From: Melissococcus plutonius ATCC 35311
Lineage (GTDB): Bacteria; Bacillota; Bacilli; Lactobacillales; Enterococcaceae
Length of the DNA stretch: 64,000 nt
Direction of reading: 5' to 3'
Assembly: GCF_000270185.1 (NCBI RefSeq)
Contig: NC_015516.1
Coordinates: 124,001-188,000 of the forward strand
A program made the position numbers and the translations under genes. The number at the start of each line of letters is the position of its first letter. Within the stretch, counting starts at the first letter, position 1. The notes under the pieces were generated by a model. The model searched no databases. It saw only the letters and a list, made by a program, of their open reading frames with translations, and had not been told where the DNA came from. Shown here one piece after another: positions 48,380 through 58,467 of this stretch.

Positions 48380-48606
48380 TAGTATTATCAGTATCGCCTA
48401 AGAGAGAAGATTAATTGGTGGGAAGTCTTTGCATAGCTGATAAGAAGGTAGCTTGGGAGTTAATAATTCTAATTAAGTAAAATTATTCGGATAGTGATCG
48501 TTACTTCACTAATAAAGTGGTATTTAGTTTTTAGCTAAATACAATTTAGGTGGTACCGCGTAAAAAACGTCCTAAAATATGAAAATATTTTAGGATGTTT
48601 TTTATA
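48380..48606 (+). ncRNA. valine T-box riboswitch of valS
   Basis: Leader RNA that reads uncharged tRNA and controls valS by antitermination. Stem I closes with CCTAAG (48397-48402) and CTTGGG (48452-48457). The specifier region reads GAAG-GTA-G, with GTA (Val) at 48448-48450. The conserved T-box GGTGGTACCGCG lies at 48549-48560. A 16-bp terminator (48565-48580 with 48585-48600, loop GAAA) with a short T run follows. Specifier and downstream gene agree. Confidence 0.93.
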
Positions 48607-48674
48607 TAAAAAGCATTTTATCTATTTTAAATATAAAAATAATGAACACATTTTATGTAGAAAGAGGAAACCAT

Positions 48675-51329
48675 ATGACAGAAAAGCCAAACCTACCAAC
48701 AAAATACCAACCGAATAGCATAGAAAAAGGACGTTATAAAAAATGGTTGGAACAAGATGTTTTTAAACCAAATGGTGATAAAAAAGCTAAACCTTATTCA
48801 ATTGTTATTCCTCCTCCTAACGTAACGGGAAAATTGCATTTGGGACATGCTTGGGATACTACCTTGCAAGATGTAATTATTCGTCAAAAAAGAATGCAAG
48901 GTTATGACACTTTATGGTTACCTGGCATGGACCACGCAGGCATTGCAACTCAGGCAAAGGTGGAAGAAAAATTAGCAACACAGGGAATTTCACGTTATGA
49001 TTTAGGAAGGAAAAACTTTATTGAAAAAGTTTGGCAGTGGAAAGACGAATACGCAGAACAAATTCATGAACAGTGGGCAAAATTAGGTCTTTCGCTTGAT
49101 TATAGGCGCGAAAGATTTACCTTGGATGAAGGTCTTTCTCAAGCTGTTCGTAAGGTATTTGTTGATTTATATGAAAAAGGATTAATTTATCGAGGCGAGT
49201 ACATTATTAATTGGGATCCAAAAGCATGTACTGCTTTATCGGACATTGAAGTTATTCATAAAGATGTTGAAGGAGCCTTCTATCACATTCGCTATCCACT
49301 GGTAGATGGCGAGGGCAATGATGCGGTTGAGATTGCTACAACCCGTCCAGAAACAATGCTGGGAGACGTAGCTATTGCTGTTCATCCTGAGGATAAAAGA
49401 TATCAAACCTTGATTGGTAAAAAGGTAATTCTTCCTTTATTAAATAAAGAGATACCTATTATTGCTGATGAGTATGTGGATAGGGAATTCGGAACAGGTA
49501 TAGTTAAAATTACACCTGCACATGATCCAAATGATTTTGAAGTGGGTAATCGCCATGGATTACCTCGTATTAATGTTATGAATGCAGATGGTACTATGAA
49601 TGAACTAGCTGGCGATTATCAAGGAATGGATCGTTTTAAAGCAAGGAAAGCAATTGTTGCTGATTTAAAAGAGCAAGGATACTTAATTGAAATTGAGACA
49701 ATGACACATAGTGTAGGACATTCAGAACGTACAGATGTGATTGTTGAACCACGTCTGTCTACACAATGGTTTGTCAAAATGGCTCCCTTGGCAAAACAGG
49801 CAATTGAAAATCAAGCGACAGGAGATGCCGTAGCCTTTTATCCACCACGATTTAATCAAACTTTTTTACGATGGATGGAAAATATTCATGATTGGGTTAT
49901 TTCTCGTCAATTATGGTGGGGACATCAGATTCCTGCATGGTATCATAAAGAAACCGGTGAAATGTATGTAGGCATGGAAGCACCGAAAGATAATGAAAAT
50001 TGGATACAAGATGAAGATGTATTGGATACTTGGTTTAGCTCTGCTTTATGGCCATTCTCGACATTAGGATGGCCGGATACAAATAGCGAAGATTATCAAC
50101 GATATTTTCCTACAAATACATTGGTTACTGGTTATGATATCCTACCATTTTGGGTAAGTAGAATGATTTTTCAAAGTTTGGAATTTACAGGTAAACGTCC
50201 ATTTGAAAATGCTCTGATTCATGGATTGATTCGAGATGAAAAAGGCAGAAAAATGAGTAAATCTCTAGGAAATGGCATTGATCCAATGGAGGTAATCGAG
50301 AGTTATGGTGCAGATGCTTTACGTTGGTTTTTATGTACTGGATCTTCACCTGGTCAAGATACACGTTTTAGTTATGAAAAAATGGATGCTGCTTGGAATT
50401 TTATTAATAAAATATGGAATGCTAGTCGTTTTGTTATTATGAATATAGAAGAAGAGACGAGTTTTACAGATATTGATCTTAGTGGTCAAAAAACAATGGC
50501 AGATCAATGGATTTTGACACGTTTAAATGAAACGATTGAACGAGTAACCACTTTGTCTGATCAATTTGAATTTGGTGAAGTTGACCGTCAATTATATAAT
50601 TTTATTTGGGATGATTATTGTGATTGGTACATTGAAATGAGTAAAGAAGTTCTCTATGGGAATGAAGAAGAAACAAAGAAAACAACAAAGAATATTTTAA
50701 TCTATACATTGGATCAAATTTTACGACTATTACATCCAATCATGCCATTTGTGACTGAAGAAATTTGGTTAACGATTCCTCATCAAGGCGAATCATTAGT
50801 TCTTGCTTCATATCCGGTTATTAAGAAAGAATTAATGAACAAAACGGCCAAAGAGGGAATGGAAATTTTAAAAGAAGTGATCCGTTCAGTAAGAAATATT
50901 CGATCAGAAGTGAATACACCTCTATCTAAACCAATTACCTTATTAATTAAAACAACAGAAACAACAGTTAATAGGTTCCTAGTTGAAAATAAAACCTATC
51001 TTGAACGTTTCTGTAATCCAGAAGAGCTAGTCATTAGTAGTGATATCATTCCGCCAGAACTTGCAATGTCTACTGTAGTTACTGGTTGTGAAATCTACTT
51101 ACCTTTAGCTAATTTGATTAATGTTTCAGAAGAAATTACACGTTTAGAAAAAGAACTAGCAAAATGGACAAAAGAAGTGCAACGTGTCCAAGGAAAATTA
51201 GCAAACGAAAAATTTGTTGAAAATGCACCAAAGGCAGTAATTGATACAGAAAGAGCTAAAGAAAAGGATTATCTAGAAAAAGAAAGAAGTGTTACTGAAA
51301 GGATTCAGCAATTAAAAACTATTCAGTAA
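48675..51329 (+). CDS. valS: valyl-tRNA synthetase
   Basis: 884-residue class Ia synthetase that charges tRNA-Val. The HIGH-type motif is [14 protein letters not shown] near residues 46-59 and KMSKS is K526-S530. The editing domain lies between (about 190-340), with [19 protein letters not shown]-terminal coiled coil (about 815-884, [20 protein letters not shown]) is typical for ValRS. I chose the ATG at 48675 behind AAAGAGGAAAC; the in-frame ATG 33 bases upstream lies close to the T-box terminator. Expression is set by the T-box. Confidence 0.97.
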   Translation: MTEKPNLPTKYQPNSIEKGRYKKWLEQDVFKPNGDKKAKPYSIVIPPPNVTGKLHLGHAWDTTLQDVIIRQKRMQGYDTLWLPGMDHAGIATQAKVEEKLATQGISRYDLGRKNFIEKVWQWKDEYAEQIHEQWAKLGLSLDYRRERFTLDEGLSQAVRKVFVDLYEKGLIYRGEYIINWDPKACTALSDIEVIHKDVEGAFYHIRYPLVDGEGNDAVEIATTRPETMLGDVAIAVHPEDKRYQTLIGKKVILPLLNKEIPIIADEYVDREFGTGIVKITPAHDPNDFEVGNRHGLPRINVMNADGTMNELAGDYQGMDRFKARKAIVADLKEQGYLIEIETMTHSVGHSERTDVIVEPRLSTQWFVKMAPLAKQAIENQATGDAVAFYPPRFNQTFLRWMENIHDWVISRQLWWGHQIPAWYHKETGEMYVGMEAPKDNENWIQDEDVLDTWFSSALWPFSTLGWPDTNSEDYQRYFPTNTLVTGYDILPFWVSRMIFQSLEFTGKRPFENALIHGLIRDEKGRKMSKSLGNGIDPMEVIESYGADALRWFLCTGSSPGQDTRFSYEKMDAAWNFINKIWNASRFVIMNIEEETSFTDIDLSGQKTMADQWILTRLNETIERVTTLSDQFEFGEVDRQLYNFIWDDYCDWYIEMSKEVLYGNEEETKKTTKNILIYTLDQILRLLHPIMPFVTEEIWLTIPHQGESLVLASYPVIKKELMNKTAKEGMEILKEVIRSVRNIRSEVNTPLSKPITLLIKTTETTVNRFLVENKTYLERFCNPEELVISSDIIPPELAMSTVVTGCEIYLPLANLINVSEEITRLEKELAKWTKEVQRVQGKLANEKFVENAPKAVIDTERAKEKDYLEKERSVTERIQQLKTIQ

Positions 51330-51401
51330 ATAAGGTGATTTTTAGTAAATTTAGTGGAAATAATTTTAAGCTCTCTAGACAAATTTTATATAAGAAAAAA
51401 T

Positions 51402-51452
51402 AAAGTATCCACCAGCCATTAAGCAAAAATATAAATGGTTGGTGGATACTTT
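51402..51452. terminator. bidirectional terminator between valS and the TVP38 gene
   Basis: A 19-bp stem with a single G-U pair (51402-51420 with 51434-51452), core AAAGTATCCACCA. It is more GC-rich than other hairpins of the window and sits between convergent genes, 22 bases before the TVP38 stop. Confidence 0.75.
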
Positions 51453-51474
51453 GTTGATAGATTATTTTAATTAA

Positions 51475-52065
51475 TTATAGAGCAGTTAAAAAATAAAAAA
51501 TGATATAACTGTAAGTAGTTACAGACCAAATTTTTAATAATAAAATAATTTTAGTATATTCTTTTAAAGAAATATTTGTTAAACCAGCAATTAAACAAAC
51601 CAGATCATCTGGTGCAAAGGGAATTAGCATTGTTACAATGAGTAATCTTTTGATATTGCGACCTTGTTGTTCTAATAACCTTTCAAATTTATTATATCTA
51701 CTTGGAGATAGAACGATTTTAACGAAGTTCCTTCCATAATGCCGAACAAGTAAAAAACCTAAAATTTCACCAATAATCAAACCAATATAACTATAAATTA
51801 GGCCTTGAACATTGCCAAACATTAGCATACCAGCAACAGATGAAATTCCACCCGGTATAATTGGAATGATGACTTGAATGATTTGTAAAATAATGAAGAA
51901 CAAGATTGCATAATCATTAAACTGTTTAATAAAATCCTGTAACGAATGAACAGAACGAAAAATTCCTAAATAATAACCATAAATAACTAATATAGCAAAA
52001 AAAGCAATACCAACTATAGGTAGAAAATGAATTATTTTTTGTAAAAGGTTAGTTTTTTTATTCAT
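51475..52065 (-). CDS. TVP38/TMEM64 family membrane protein
   Basis: 196-residue integral membrane protein with about five hydrophobic segments of the TVP38/DedA-like (SNARE-associated) family. The conserved stretch IPIIPGGISSVAGMLMFG and the later RLLIVTMLIPFAPDDLVCLIAGLT mark the re-entrant loops. Members are linked to lipid scrambling or envelope homeostasis, but the function of this one is not known. It follows yfhO by five bases, so the two are one operon. Confidence 0.9.
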   Translation of the reverse strand: MNKKTNLLQKIIHFLPIVGIAFFAILVIYGYYLGIFRSVHSLQDFIKQFNDYAILFFIILQIIQVIIPIIPGGISSVAGMLMFGNVQGLIYSYIGLIIGEILGFLLVRHYGRNFVKIVLSPSRYNKFERLLEQQGRNIKRLLIVTMLIPFAPDDLVCLIAGLTNISLKEYTKIILLLKIWSVTTYSYIIFYFLTAL

Positions 52066-52070
52066 TTGTA

Positions 52071-54659
52071 TTATCTCCTTTGTTGGTTGTTTTTTCGTCG
52101 TTTGGCTAATTGATAATAAAGAATGCCAACAAATACAGTTATAATAACGGTAACGCCATAATAAAAGCTTTTTGGTTGATAACCAAATGTAATTGTATGT
52201 TTTCCACCTTTCACATTTATTCCAATAAAATTATTTAGTATTTTCTGTGCTTTAACGGGTTTGCCATCAATAAAGACTTGCCAATTTTGATTATAAGGAA
52301 TTGAGACATATAATAATTGTTTTTTCTTACCTTTTACCTGAAGTGTACCTTCATAATTACTCCCCCGTTGTCTGATTAACTTTAAAGATTGCTCTTTTAA
52401 AGAAGACACTAAGGTATCAAAAGCTTGTTGATCCAATGTTTTTAATTCTAATGTATCTAAATCAATAGGTTGATTTGTTATAAATTCAAGTTGAATAGGT
52501 GTATTTTCTTTATAATATCCTAAATTTTCCAATTGGTTTGTATGAATGGCAATTGGATGAGTAATTTTCTTACCATTTACTTTTATTTTTTTCATATTAT
52601 CCCATGAAAAGTTTGGGATATACAGATGTAAATCACCAGTAGTAGTGGTTCGGATAGATAGTTTTATATGATTCTTAGTTTGTTTATTTACTTTCACGAT
52701 CTTTGCAGATGGAAAATAAGGTTCATCAATTTCTTTAATTGATTGAAGTACATGCTCTTGATTTAATAAAGGTTGTTTACTGATCAGATTTAATTTTTTA
52801 AAATTAGGATCTACCAAAAAGCCCATACCAATTGCTTCAGGATTTTTATAGATATATATATTATCTTGAAGCATGGGTTTAATTCTTCGTTGTTCTTTTT
52901 TAAAAGAAAATTGGTTTTTAACATTAAATAATAGATTTACAACTTTCGAATTGTCCACATAAGTTATTCGACGACCATTTTTGGAATAAAGTCCTAAATC
53001 GGTGAGTGAACTTTGCGTATTAGCATTTAATGTTGAAGAGTAGCTAGATATTCCTGCATAGTTATAAAGTAAGGGATCATTATACCCATTATTAATCTCA
53101 CGAAATCCGGTTTTTTTGGTATTTAGTGTTTGTTTTAACCGAAATAATGATGGATCTTCTTTAAAAGTTTGTTGAATCAATTTTTGCTGTGTTTTATAAG
53201 TCTTAGAGAAAAGTGCTTGATCGCCATAAGGAGTATTTTTAAAGGCAATCCAAAAATTTCCACCCAGTTCTAAAAATACAAAGAAAAACAATAAAATAAT
53301 TTCTATGCTGTGTTTATAATTCTTCTTTGGTGTCATGAATAAAAGATTTATTAAAAAATAAAAACACCAAATAAACAAAATACTTATCCAAAGAAAATGA
53401 TAAGACAACACAAATTCTAATCTATTTTCATAAAGTAATGACCAAATTCCAACAATTAATAACAAGGTAATAAGTATTGGAGCTTTGATGGATATCTTTT
53501 TTTCTTTTTGCATTTTTAGAAACCCTTTATAAGCAAATGAAATAACTAAAAAGCTAAAAATAAATGAATTACGATAAGGAAAACCGGCAGGTAATTGAAA
53601 CATATGCCAGATAGTATTCATATTTTGTAACCAAAAACTAATAAAAAGGGTTAAGATCAATAAAAATGCTGCCCATTTTTCCTTTTTTGTCTCGTTAGGT
53701 ACAAAGAAATAAGCAAAACAAAGCAATGTCATCAGTAAACCAGAAAAGATAGAAGGTAAATGGTTTAAACGTATAGCATAATCAAGTGTACCTAAGCCAA
53801 ATTGTGAGAAGAAAGCTAAATTAAACTTAGGAATGAAAGCAAACGAACTCAGATTAAATTCAGTTTTCTTTGTTTGGAGCATTTCTTCCAATGTAGGTAG
53901 TAAAACAAAACAAGTAGAAATACCTGATAAGAAAGAAGAAACGATAAATAAGCGACTATTTAATAAAAATTTTTTAAGCAGTTGCGTCCCCTTTTCAACA
54001 TGAACTTGTTTGAAATACCAATAGACACTATAACAAACAGAAAAAATGCAAAGCATGTATCCCATATAATAATTGGTTATAATGGCAGCTGTTAAGCTAA
54101 AGCTATAAAGCCAATATCGTTTGCTATCCCAAAGTATCTGAATTCCTAAAGTAATCAATGGAAGTAAAATCAAGGCATCTAACCACATAAAATTTAAACT
54201 ATAGATTGTGACAAATCCACAAAAACTATAGGACGTAGAAAATAGAAGGGTAAAATAAGTCATTGAACGATAAGTCTTCGTTAAATAGTACATCATAGAT
54301 GTTCCCATCAACGAAATTTTTAAAGTAATAATGAGCAAAACTGCCAATGGCAATTGATCATAAGAAAACAACATGGTAATAAAGTTAAAGGGACTTGAGA
54401 GATAATAAGCACTTAAAGCCAGGATTGAGTCTCCAAGTCCATTAAAAAAAGAATAAGTGGAAAGAAAATTCCCCTGATATAAATGCTTAAGCAAACTTAA
54501 AAAAGGCATATATTGTGTGCCTAAATCACTAATTAATAAATTATTATTACCAAAAGGTGCCAGATGTAAAATGATCCAAAGAGTTGTCAATAATCCACAA
54601 GGAATTAAAAAACTCATACACCAAAGAATCGATTTTTTATTGGACAAAATAACATTCAC
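52071..54659 (-). CDS. YfhO family membrane protein (teichoic acid glycosylation type)
   Basis: 862-residue protein with roughly 12-14 membrane segments in the first 430 residues and a large extracytoplasmic C-terminal part (about 440-830) that ends in one more helix (YYGVTVIITVFVGILYYQLA). The N-terminal SDLGTQYMPFLSLLKHLYQG is characteristic: it resembles the DxxxQ region of GT-C glycosyltransferases. In B. subtilis and Listeria YfhO-type proteins decorate lipoteichoic or wall polymers with sugars; that role here is inference. It shares an operon with the TVP38 gene. Confidence 0.88.
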   Translation of the reverse strand: MNVILSNKKSILWCMSFLIPCGLLTTLWIILHLAPFGNNNLLISDLGTQYMPFLSLLKHLYQGNFLSTYSFFNGLGDSILALSAYYLSSPFNFITMLFSYDQLPLAVLLIITLKISLMGTSMMYYLTKTYRSMTYFTLLFSTSYSFCGFVTIYSLNFMWLDALILLPLITLGIQILWDSKRYWLYSFSLTAAIITNYYMGYMLCIFSVCYSVYWYFKQVHVEKGTQLLKKFLLNSRLFIVSSFLSGISTCFVLLPTLEEMLQTKKTEFNLSSFAFIPKFNLAFFSQFGLGTLDYAIRLNHLPSIFSGLLMTLLCFAYFFVPNETKKEKWAAFLLILTLFISFWLQNMNTIWHMFQLPAGFPYRNSFIFSFLVISFAYKGFLKMQKEKKISIKAPILITLLLIVGIWSLLYENRLEFVLSYHFLWISILFIWCFYFLINLLFMTPKKNYKHSIEIILLFFFVFLELGGNFWIAFKNTPYGDQALFSKTYKTQQKLIQQTFKEDPSLFRLKQTLNTKKTGFREINNGYNDPLLYNYAGISSYSSTLNANTQSSLTDLGLYSKNGRRITYVDNSKVVNLLFNVKNQFSFKKEQRRIKPMLQDNIYIYKNPEAIGMGFLVDPNFKKLNLISKQPLLNQEHVLQSIKEIDEPYFPSAKIVKVNKQTKNHIKLSIRTTTTGDLHLYIPNFSWDNMKKIKVNGKKITHPIAIHTNQLENLGYYKENTPIQLEFITNQPIDLDTLELKTLDQQAFDTLVSSLKEQSLKLIRQRGSNYEGTLQVKGKKKQLLYVSIPYNQNWQVFIDGKPVKAQKILNNFIGINVKGGKHTITFGYQPKSFYYGVTVIITVFVGILYYQLAKRRKNNQQRR

Positions 54660-54934
54660 CTCATACGAATTATCTTCATTTTTTATAAATTATAAAAACA
54701 AGTTAATATTAGTTTAACCGATCATACTAAACTTTTCTAAAATAAATATTTTGAACAACTAATGTAATTAATAAAATTTCTTTCAAACAACTAATTTACC
54801 ATATTTTTAATCATTTATACACCCTTAATAAAAATTTAATAATTGTCCAATTGCTAGACAAATGAGAGCAACCCATATTTATGGATGAAAATAAGCAAGG
54901 AATTCGATATAATATGATAAAAGAGGTGAAAAGG

Positions 54935-56251
54935 ATGGAATTAACGATAGAACAGACGCTTGAATGGTTGCATAAACGATTACTCTTTGGCCCGAGACCT
55001 GGATTGAAAAGGGTAGAAGCCTTACTTGAAAAGCTAGATAACCCACAATGTAAAGTATCGACTATTCACATCGCTGGAACAAATGGAAAAGGATCAACAG
55101 TAACCTATCTGCGTTGCATGTTAGAAGAATTAGGATTGAAAGTTGGAACATTTACCTCACCTTATATTGAAACTTTTAATGAACGTATTTCGGTGAATGG
55201 ACAACCCATTTCAGATGAAATTTTAATAAAATATATAAAAAAGTACCAACCAATAGTTGCATCTTTAGACCAAGAGAAAGAAACAACTGGCATAACAGAA
55301 TTCGAAATTTTGACAGCATTAGCTATGGATTATTTTTTGGATGAAGCTGTTGATATCGCAATTATTGAGGTTGGATTGGGCGGCCTTTTAGATAGCACAA
55401 ATATCGTTCATCCAATGTTGACAGCAATTACTACTATTGGTAAGGATCACACAGAAATATTGGGAGATACACTAGAAGAAATTGCTTATCATAAAGCGGG
55501 AATTATAAAACAAACGATTCCATTGGTAACAGGAAATATTGAACAGGCAGCCTTACAATCTATTGAACAAGTGGCACAGGAAAAAAATAGTCCCATTTAT
55601 CGTTATCAAGAAGAATACCAAATAAATTATGTAGGGCCAACAAAAGATTGGCAAGAAGTTTTTGATTTTTACGGTGAAATGGGCAAACTTGATCGGTTGA
55701 AAATTCCTTTATTAGGAAAACACCAAACAGAAAACGCAGGCGTTGCCATTCAACTATTTTATCTCTATTGCCAAAAACAATCACTCAATTTTCAAGAAAA
55801 AGATGTCTATCAAGGTCTACTAAATGCAAAATGGCCAGCACGTATGGAGCGAATGAGTGAAGAACCATTAATTATAATAGATGGGGCACATAACGTACAT
55901 GCAATGAAACAGCTTGTAGAGAATTTTAAAAGAGAATTCACCGGGTATTCTGTTCATATCTTATTTTCCGCATTGGCAACAAAGGATATTGAGAAGATGA
56001 TCTTTTATTTAAAACAAATACCCAACAGTCATTTATCTATTACTAGTTTTGATTATCCAAAAGTACTTGAATTATCAACAATGGAAAAGTATGTAGATGA
56101 AAAAACAGAAGTAGTTTCACTTTGGCAATTCGGGTTAGGCGAAATATTAGAAAAAATGGCAACCGGAGATATTTTGTTGGTCACTGGTTCCCTTTATTTT
56201 GTTTCACAAGTCAGAGAATTATTATTATCTATAGGAGGCAATAATGAATAA
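54935..56251 (+). CDS. folC: folylpolyglutamate synthase / dihydrofolate synthase
   Basis: 438 residues. The Mur-ligase-like ATPase adds glutamate to folates to keep them in the cell. The P-loop is HIAGTNGKGSTV (near residues 45-56), with TSPYIETFNERI next and the C-terminal domain beginning near WPARMERMSEEPLIIIDGAHN. I chose ATG at 54935 behind AGAGGTG; longer readings begin without a ribosome site. It overlaps the HAD gene by eight bases. Confidence 0.94.
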   Translation: MELTIEQTLEWLHKRLLFGPRPGLKRVEALLEKLDNPQCKVSTIHIAGTNGKGSTVTYLRCMLEELGLKVGTFTSPYIETFNERISVNGQPISDEILIKYIKKYQPIVASLDQEKETTGITEFEILTALAMDYFLDEAVDIAIIEVGLGGLLDSTNIVHPMLTAITTIGKDHTEILGDTLEEIAYHKAGIIKQTIPLVTGNIEQAALQSIEQVAQEKNSPIYRYQEEYQINYVGPTKDWQEVFDFYGEMGKLDRLKIPLLGKHQTENAGVAIQLFYLYCQKQSLNFQEKDVYQGLLNAKWPARMERMSEEPLIIIDGAHNVHAMKQLVENFKREFTGYSVHILFSALATKDIEKMIFYLKQIPNSHLSITSFDYPKVLELSTMEKYVDEKTEVVSLWQFGLGEILEKMATGDILLVTGSLYFVSQVRELLLSIGGNNE

Positions 56252-56936
56252 TATAGAAGGTATTATTTTTGATATGGATGGTCTACTTTTTGATACGGAA
56301 AAGATGTGTTATGAGATAACACAATCAATAGCTGATCAATTAGAACTACCATATACAAGAGAACGTTATTTAAATTATATCGGTGTTTCAGATAAAGAAA
56401 TACAAGCAAGTTATTATGAAATTTATGAAAATTATGATCAAGAGATAGTTACAAATTTTATTCGTTATACCCATGAGCAGATTCATCAACAATGTGAAAG
56501 AGGAGATGTCCCTTTAAAACCAGGTGTTTTAGAGTTGTTAGATTATTTGAAAGTAAAAAATATTCCAATGGTTATTGCTTCTAGCAATTTGCGTCCAATT
56601 ATCAAACTGTTAATTCAAAAGGCAGGTATTGATACTTATTTTTCAGCAATTATTTCTGCCGAAGATGTTCAATTGGCAAAGCCAAATCCAGAAATATTTC
56701 AAAAATCGGCTGGTATTCTAAAAAAACCATTGGAAAATATTTTGATCTTTGAAGATTCTTTTAATGGCATTTCTGCTGCCTATCAAGCTGGAATACCAGT
56801 CATTATGATACCTGACTTGATTAAACCAACCGCCGAAATAGAAAAGATGACAGTGGCAATTCTTGATAGTTTGTTACAAGTACCTGCCTATTTAACAGAA
56901 AATTTAAAAACAAAAAATAATAAGATTGAAGCTTAG
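56244..56936 (+). CDS. HAD-family hydrolase, phosphoglucomutase-like
   Basis: 230 residues of haloacid dehalogenase fold with a small alpha-helical cap. Motif I is FDMDGLLFDTE (D10 nucleophile, D12 acid), motif II is VIASSN, the Lys of motif III is in LAKPNPEIF and motif IV is FEDSFNG. It belongs to the beta-phosphoglucomutase/phosphatase subgroup; substrate is not predictable. AGGAGG within the folC end serves as ribosome site, so it is translationally coupled to folC. Confidence 0.9.
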   Translation: MNNIEGIIFDMDGLLFDTEKMCYEITQSIADQLELPYTRERYLNYIGVSDKEIQASYYEIYENYDQEIVTNFIRYTHEQIHQQCERGDVPLKPGVLELLDYLKVKNIPMVIASSNLRPIIKLLIQKAGIDTYFSAIISAEDVQLAKPNPEIFQKSAGILKKPLENILIFEDSFNGISAAYQAGIPVIMIPDLIKPTAEIEKMTVAILDSLLQVPAYLTENLKTKNNKIEA

Positions 56937-57095
56937 TTTAATGACCATTTAACATTACCTATTTAATTTTTATAACAGAAATTTATAAAAATAGTTTGCT
57001 TTTTATTTGATCATCTAAAATTAATTAAAATTCTTTCTCTTTATTAAATACATAAAAAATGTTTTTACGTATTTTAATGATAGAGAGGTGAAGAA

Positions 57096-57815
57096 ATGAA
57101 TTTTTCGAAAAAATTACTCGTTCGTGAAGTTCCAAAAGATTGTTTACCAAGAGAACGAATGGAAACAGTTGGTGAAAAGTCTTTATCCAATCAAGAGTTA
57201 TTAGCTATTTTATTAAGAACAGGCTCAAAAGATAAACATGTAATGAAACTTTCCTTGGAAATCCTAACTTATTTTGAACATATGCATCGACTAAAAGAAG
57301 CCAGTTTAAATGAAATGATGAAAATTAAGGGTGTTGGAAAAATAAAAGCTATTGAACTTCGAGCAGCCATTGAATTTGGTTGTCGTATTTATCAAAGCAC
57401 ACAGATAAAATATGGTAAAATTTCTTCTAGTCATCAAATTGCTCAGGTGCTAATCCATGAACTAAGAGGAATGCAACAGGAACATTTAATTTGTATGTAT
57501 TTAAATACAAAAAACGAAGTAATCAAAAAGGAAACTATTTTTAAAGGTTCATTGAATCAGAGTATTGCTCATCCAAGAGAGGTTTTCAAGGGAGCTATGA
57601 AATATTCTGCAGCGAGAATTTTAATTGCTCATAATCATCCTTCTGGCGATCCGGTTCCTTCAAATCAAGATATTCAATTTACAAAAAGAATTGAATATTG
57701 TGGAAAAATGATGGGTATTGAGTTATTAGATCACTTAATTATTGGTGAAAAAACATATATCAGCTTAAGAGAGGAACAATTTTTTGGAGAAAAGCAACAA
57801 TTCTTGCAAAATTAA
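57096..57815 (+). CDS. radC: RadC family JAB-domain protein
   Basis: 239 residues. An N-terminal helix-hairpin-helix region (about 70-95, MKIKGVGKIKAIELRAAIEFG) precedes the JAB/MPN metal domain with H179, H181 and D192 in HNHPSGDPVPSNQD and a conserved Glu upstream. Despite the name, a direct repair role is doubtful in the studied species. GAGAGGTG precedes the ATG. In many genomes it lies upstream of mreB; here a cold shock gene follows. Confidence 0.93.
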   Translation: MNFSKKLLVREVPKDCLPRERMETVGEKSLSNQELLAILLRTGSKDKHVMKLSLEILTYFEHMHRLKEASLNEMMKIKGVGKIKAIELRAAIEFGCRIYQSTQIKYGKISSSHQIAQVLIHELRGMQQEHLICMYLNTKNEVIKKETIFKGSLNQSIAHPREVFKGAMKYSAARILIAHNHPSGDPVPSNQDIQFTKRIEYCGKMMGIELLDHLIIGEKTYISLREEQFFGEKQQFLQN

Positions 57816-57832
57816 AAATCCACGTGTAAAAT
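57804..57832 (+). promoter_or_regulatory. promoter of the cold shock gene
   Basis: TTGCAA and TAAAAT are 17 bases apart. The -35 lies inside the last codons of radC. Transcription would begin about 105 bases ahead of the start codon, giving the long untranslated leader that is usual for cold shock mRNAs. Confidence 0.7.
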
Positions 57833-57943
57833 AAATATGTAATTTTGTTTGGAACTACGTAGAATTTTTAACTTTTAATTAAAAATCCTCTATCCAATGA
57901 GCAAGTTACAATTATTTAGTGCATAGCACGAGGAGGAACAAAA

Positions 57944-58144
57944 ATGGAACATGGAACAGTAAAATGGTTTAATGCAGAAAAAGGATTTGGCTTCATTTCA
58001 CGTGAAGATGGAAGTGATGTATTCGTTCATTTTTCTGCAATCCAAGGAGATGGTTTTAAAACATTAGAAGAAGATCAACCAGTGACTTTTGATGTTGAAG
58101 AATCAGAACGTGGACCACAAGCAGTAAACGTTCAAAAAGACTAA
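57944..58144 (+). CDS. cspA: cold shock protein
   Basis: 66-residue OB-fold RNA chaperone. RNP1 is KGFGFIS (13-19) and RNP2 is VFVHF (26-30), both intact. It prevents mRNA secondary structure at low temperature and often in normal growth. GAGGAGG lies upstream of the ATG. A long leader and a strong terminator frame it as a single-gene unit. Confidence 0.96.
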   Translation: MEHGTVKWFNAEKGFGFISREDGSDVFVHFSAIQGDGFKTLEEDQPVTFDVEESERGPQAVNVQKD

Positions 58145-58155
58145 TAGACCATTCA

Positions 58156-58189
58156 AAAACATCTAGTTAATTTGCTAGGTGTTTTTTTT
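58156..58189 (+). terminator. cold shock gene terminator
   Basis: AAAACATCTAG pairs with CTAGGTGTTTT, followed by T4 in a T8 run. It starts 12 bases after the stop codon. Confidence 0.88.
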
Positions 58190-58357
58190 GAAAAAATGTT
58201 TATTATTCATAAACGGGTAACATGATACAATAATATATCATTCACTCTATTCATATCTAAATGGATCGATCATTATAAGATTATTGTAATTGGTAATAGT
58301 ATATAAAAATTAATTATTTTCCAATAGAATGTTTGATTAATTTTGAATAACCACGTA

Positions 58358-58389
58358 TAAGAACACAGAATAATTATTCTGTGTTCTTA
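58358..58389. terminator. 32-bp perfect palindrome downstream of rnjA
   Basis: TAAGAACACAGAATAA is followed at once by its complement, with no spacer. It lies 79 bases beyond the rnjA stop. No T run is attached, so a terminator role for rnjA is likely but not certain; a protein-binding palindrome is the alternative. Confidence 0.55.
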
Positions 58390-58467
58390 ATTGAATTTAT
58401 ATCAAAAAATATAACAAACAAAATTAACAGGTAGATTATTCATATTGTTTTTCTGTTTAGAATCCCA

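Larger units (their letters stand above)
58145..58467. other. non-coding gap between cspA and rnjA
   Basis: Holds the csp terminator and a 32-bp palindrome at 58358-58389, with 170 AT-rich bases between them. No ORF is visible. Confidence 0.55.

Noticed and set aside
54881-54934. N-terminal extension of folC starting at an upstream ATG
   Set aside because: No ribosome site upstream of it, and it contains the TATAAT-like and AGAGGTG signals; the start at 54935 fits the family.
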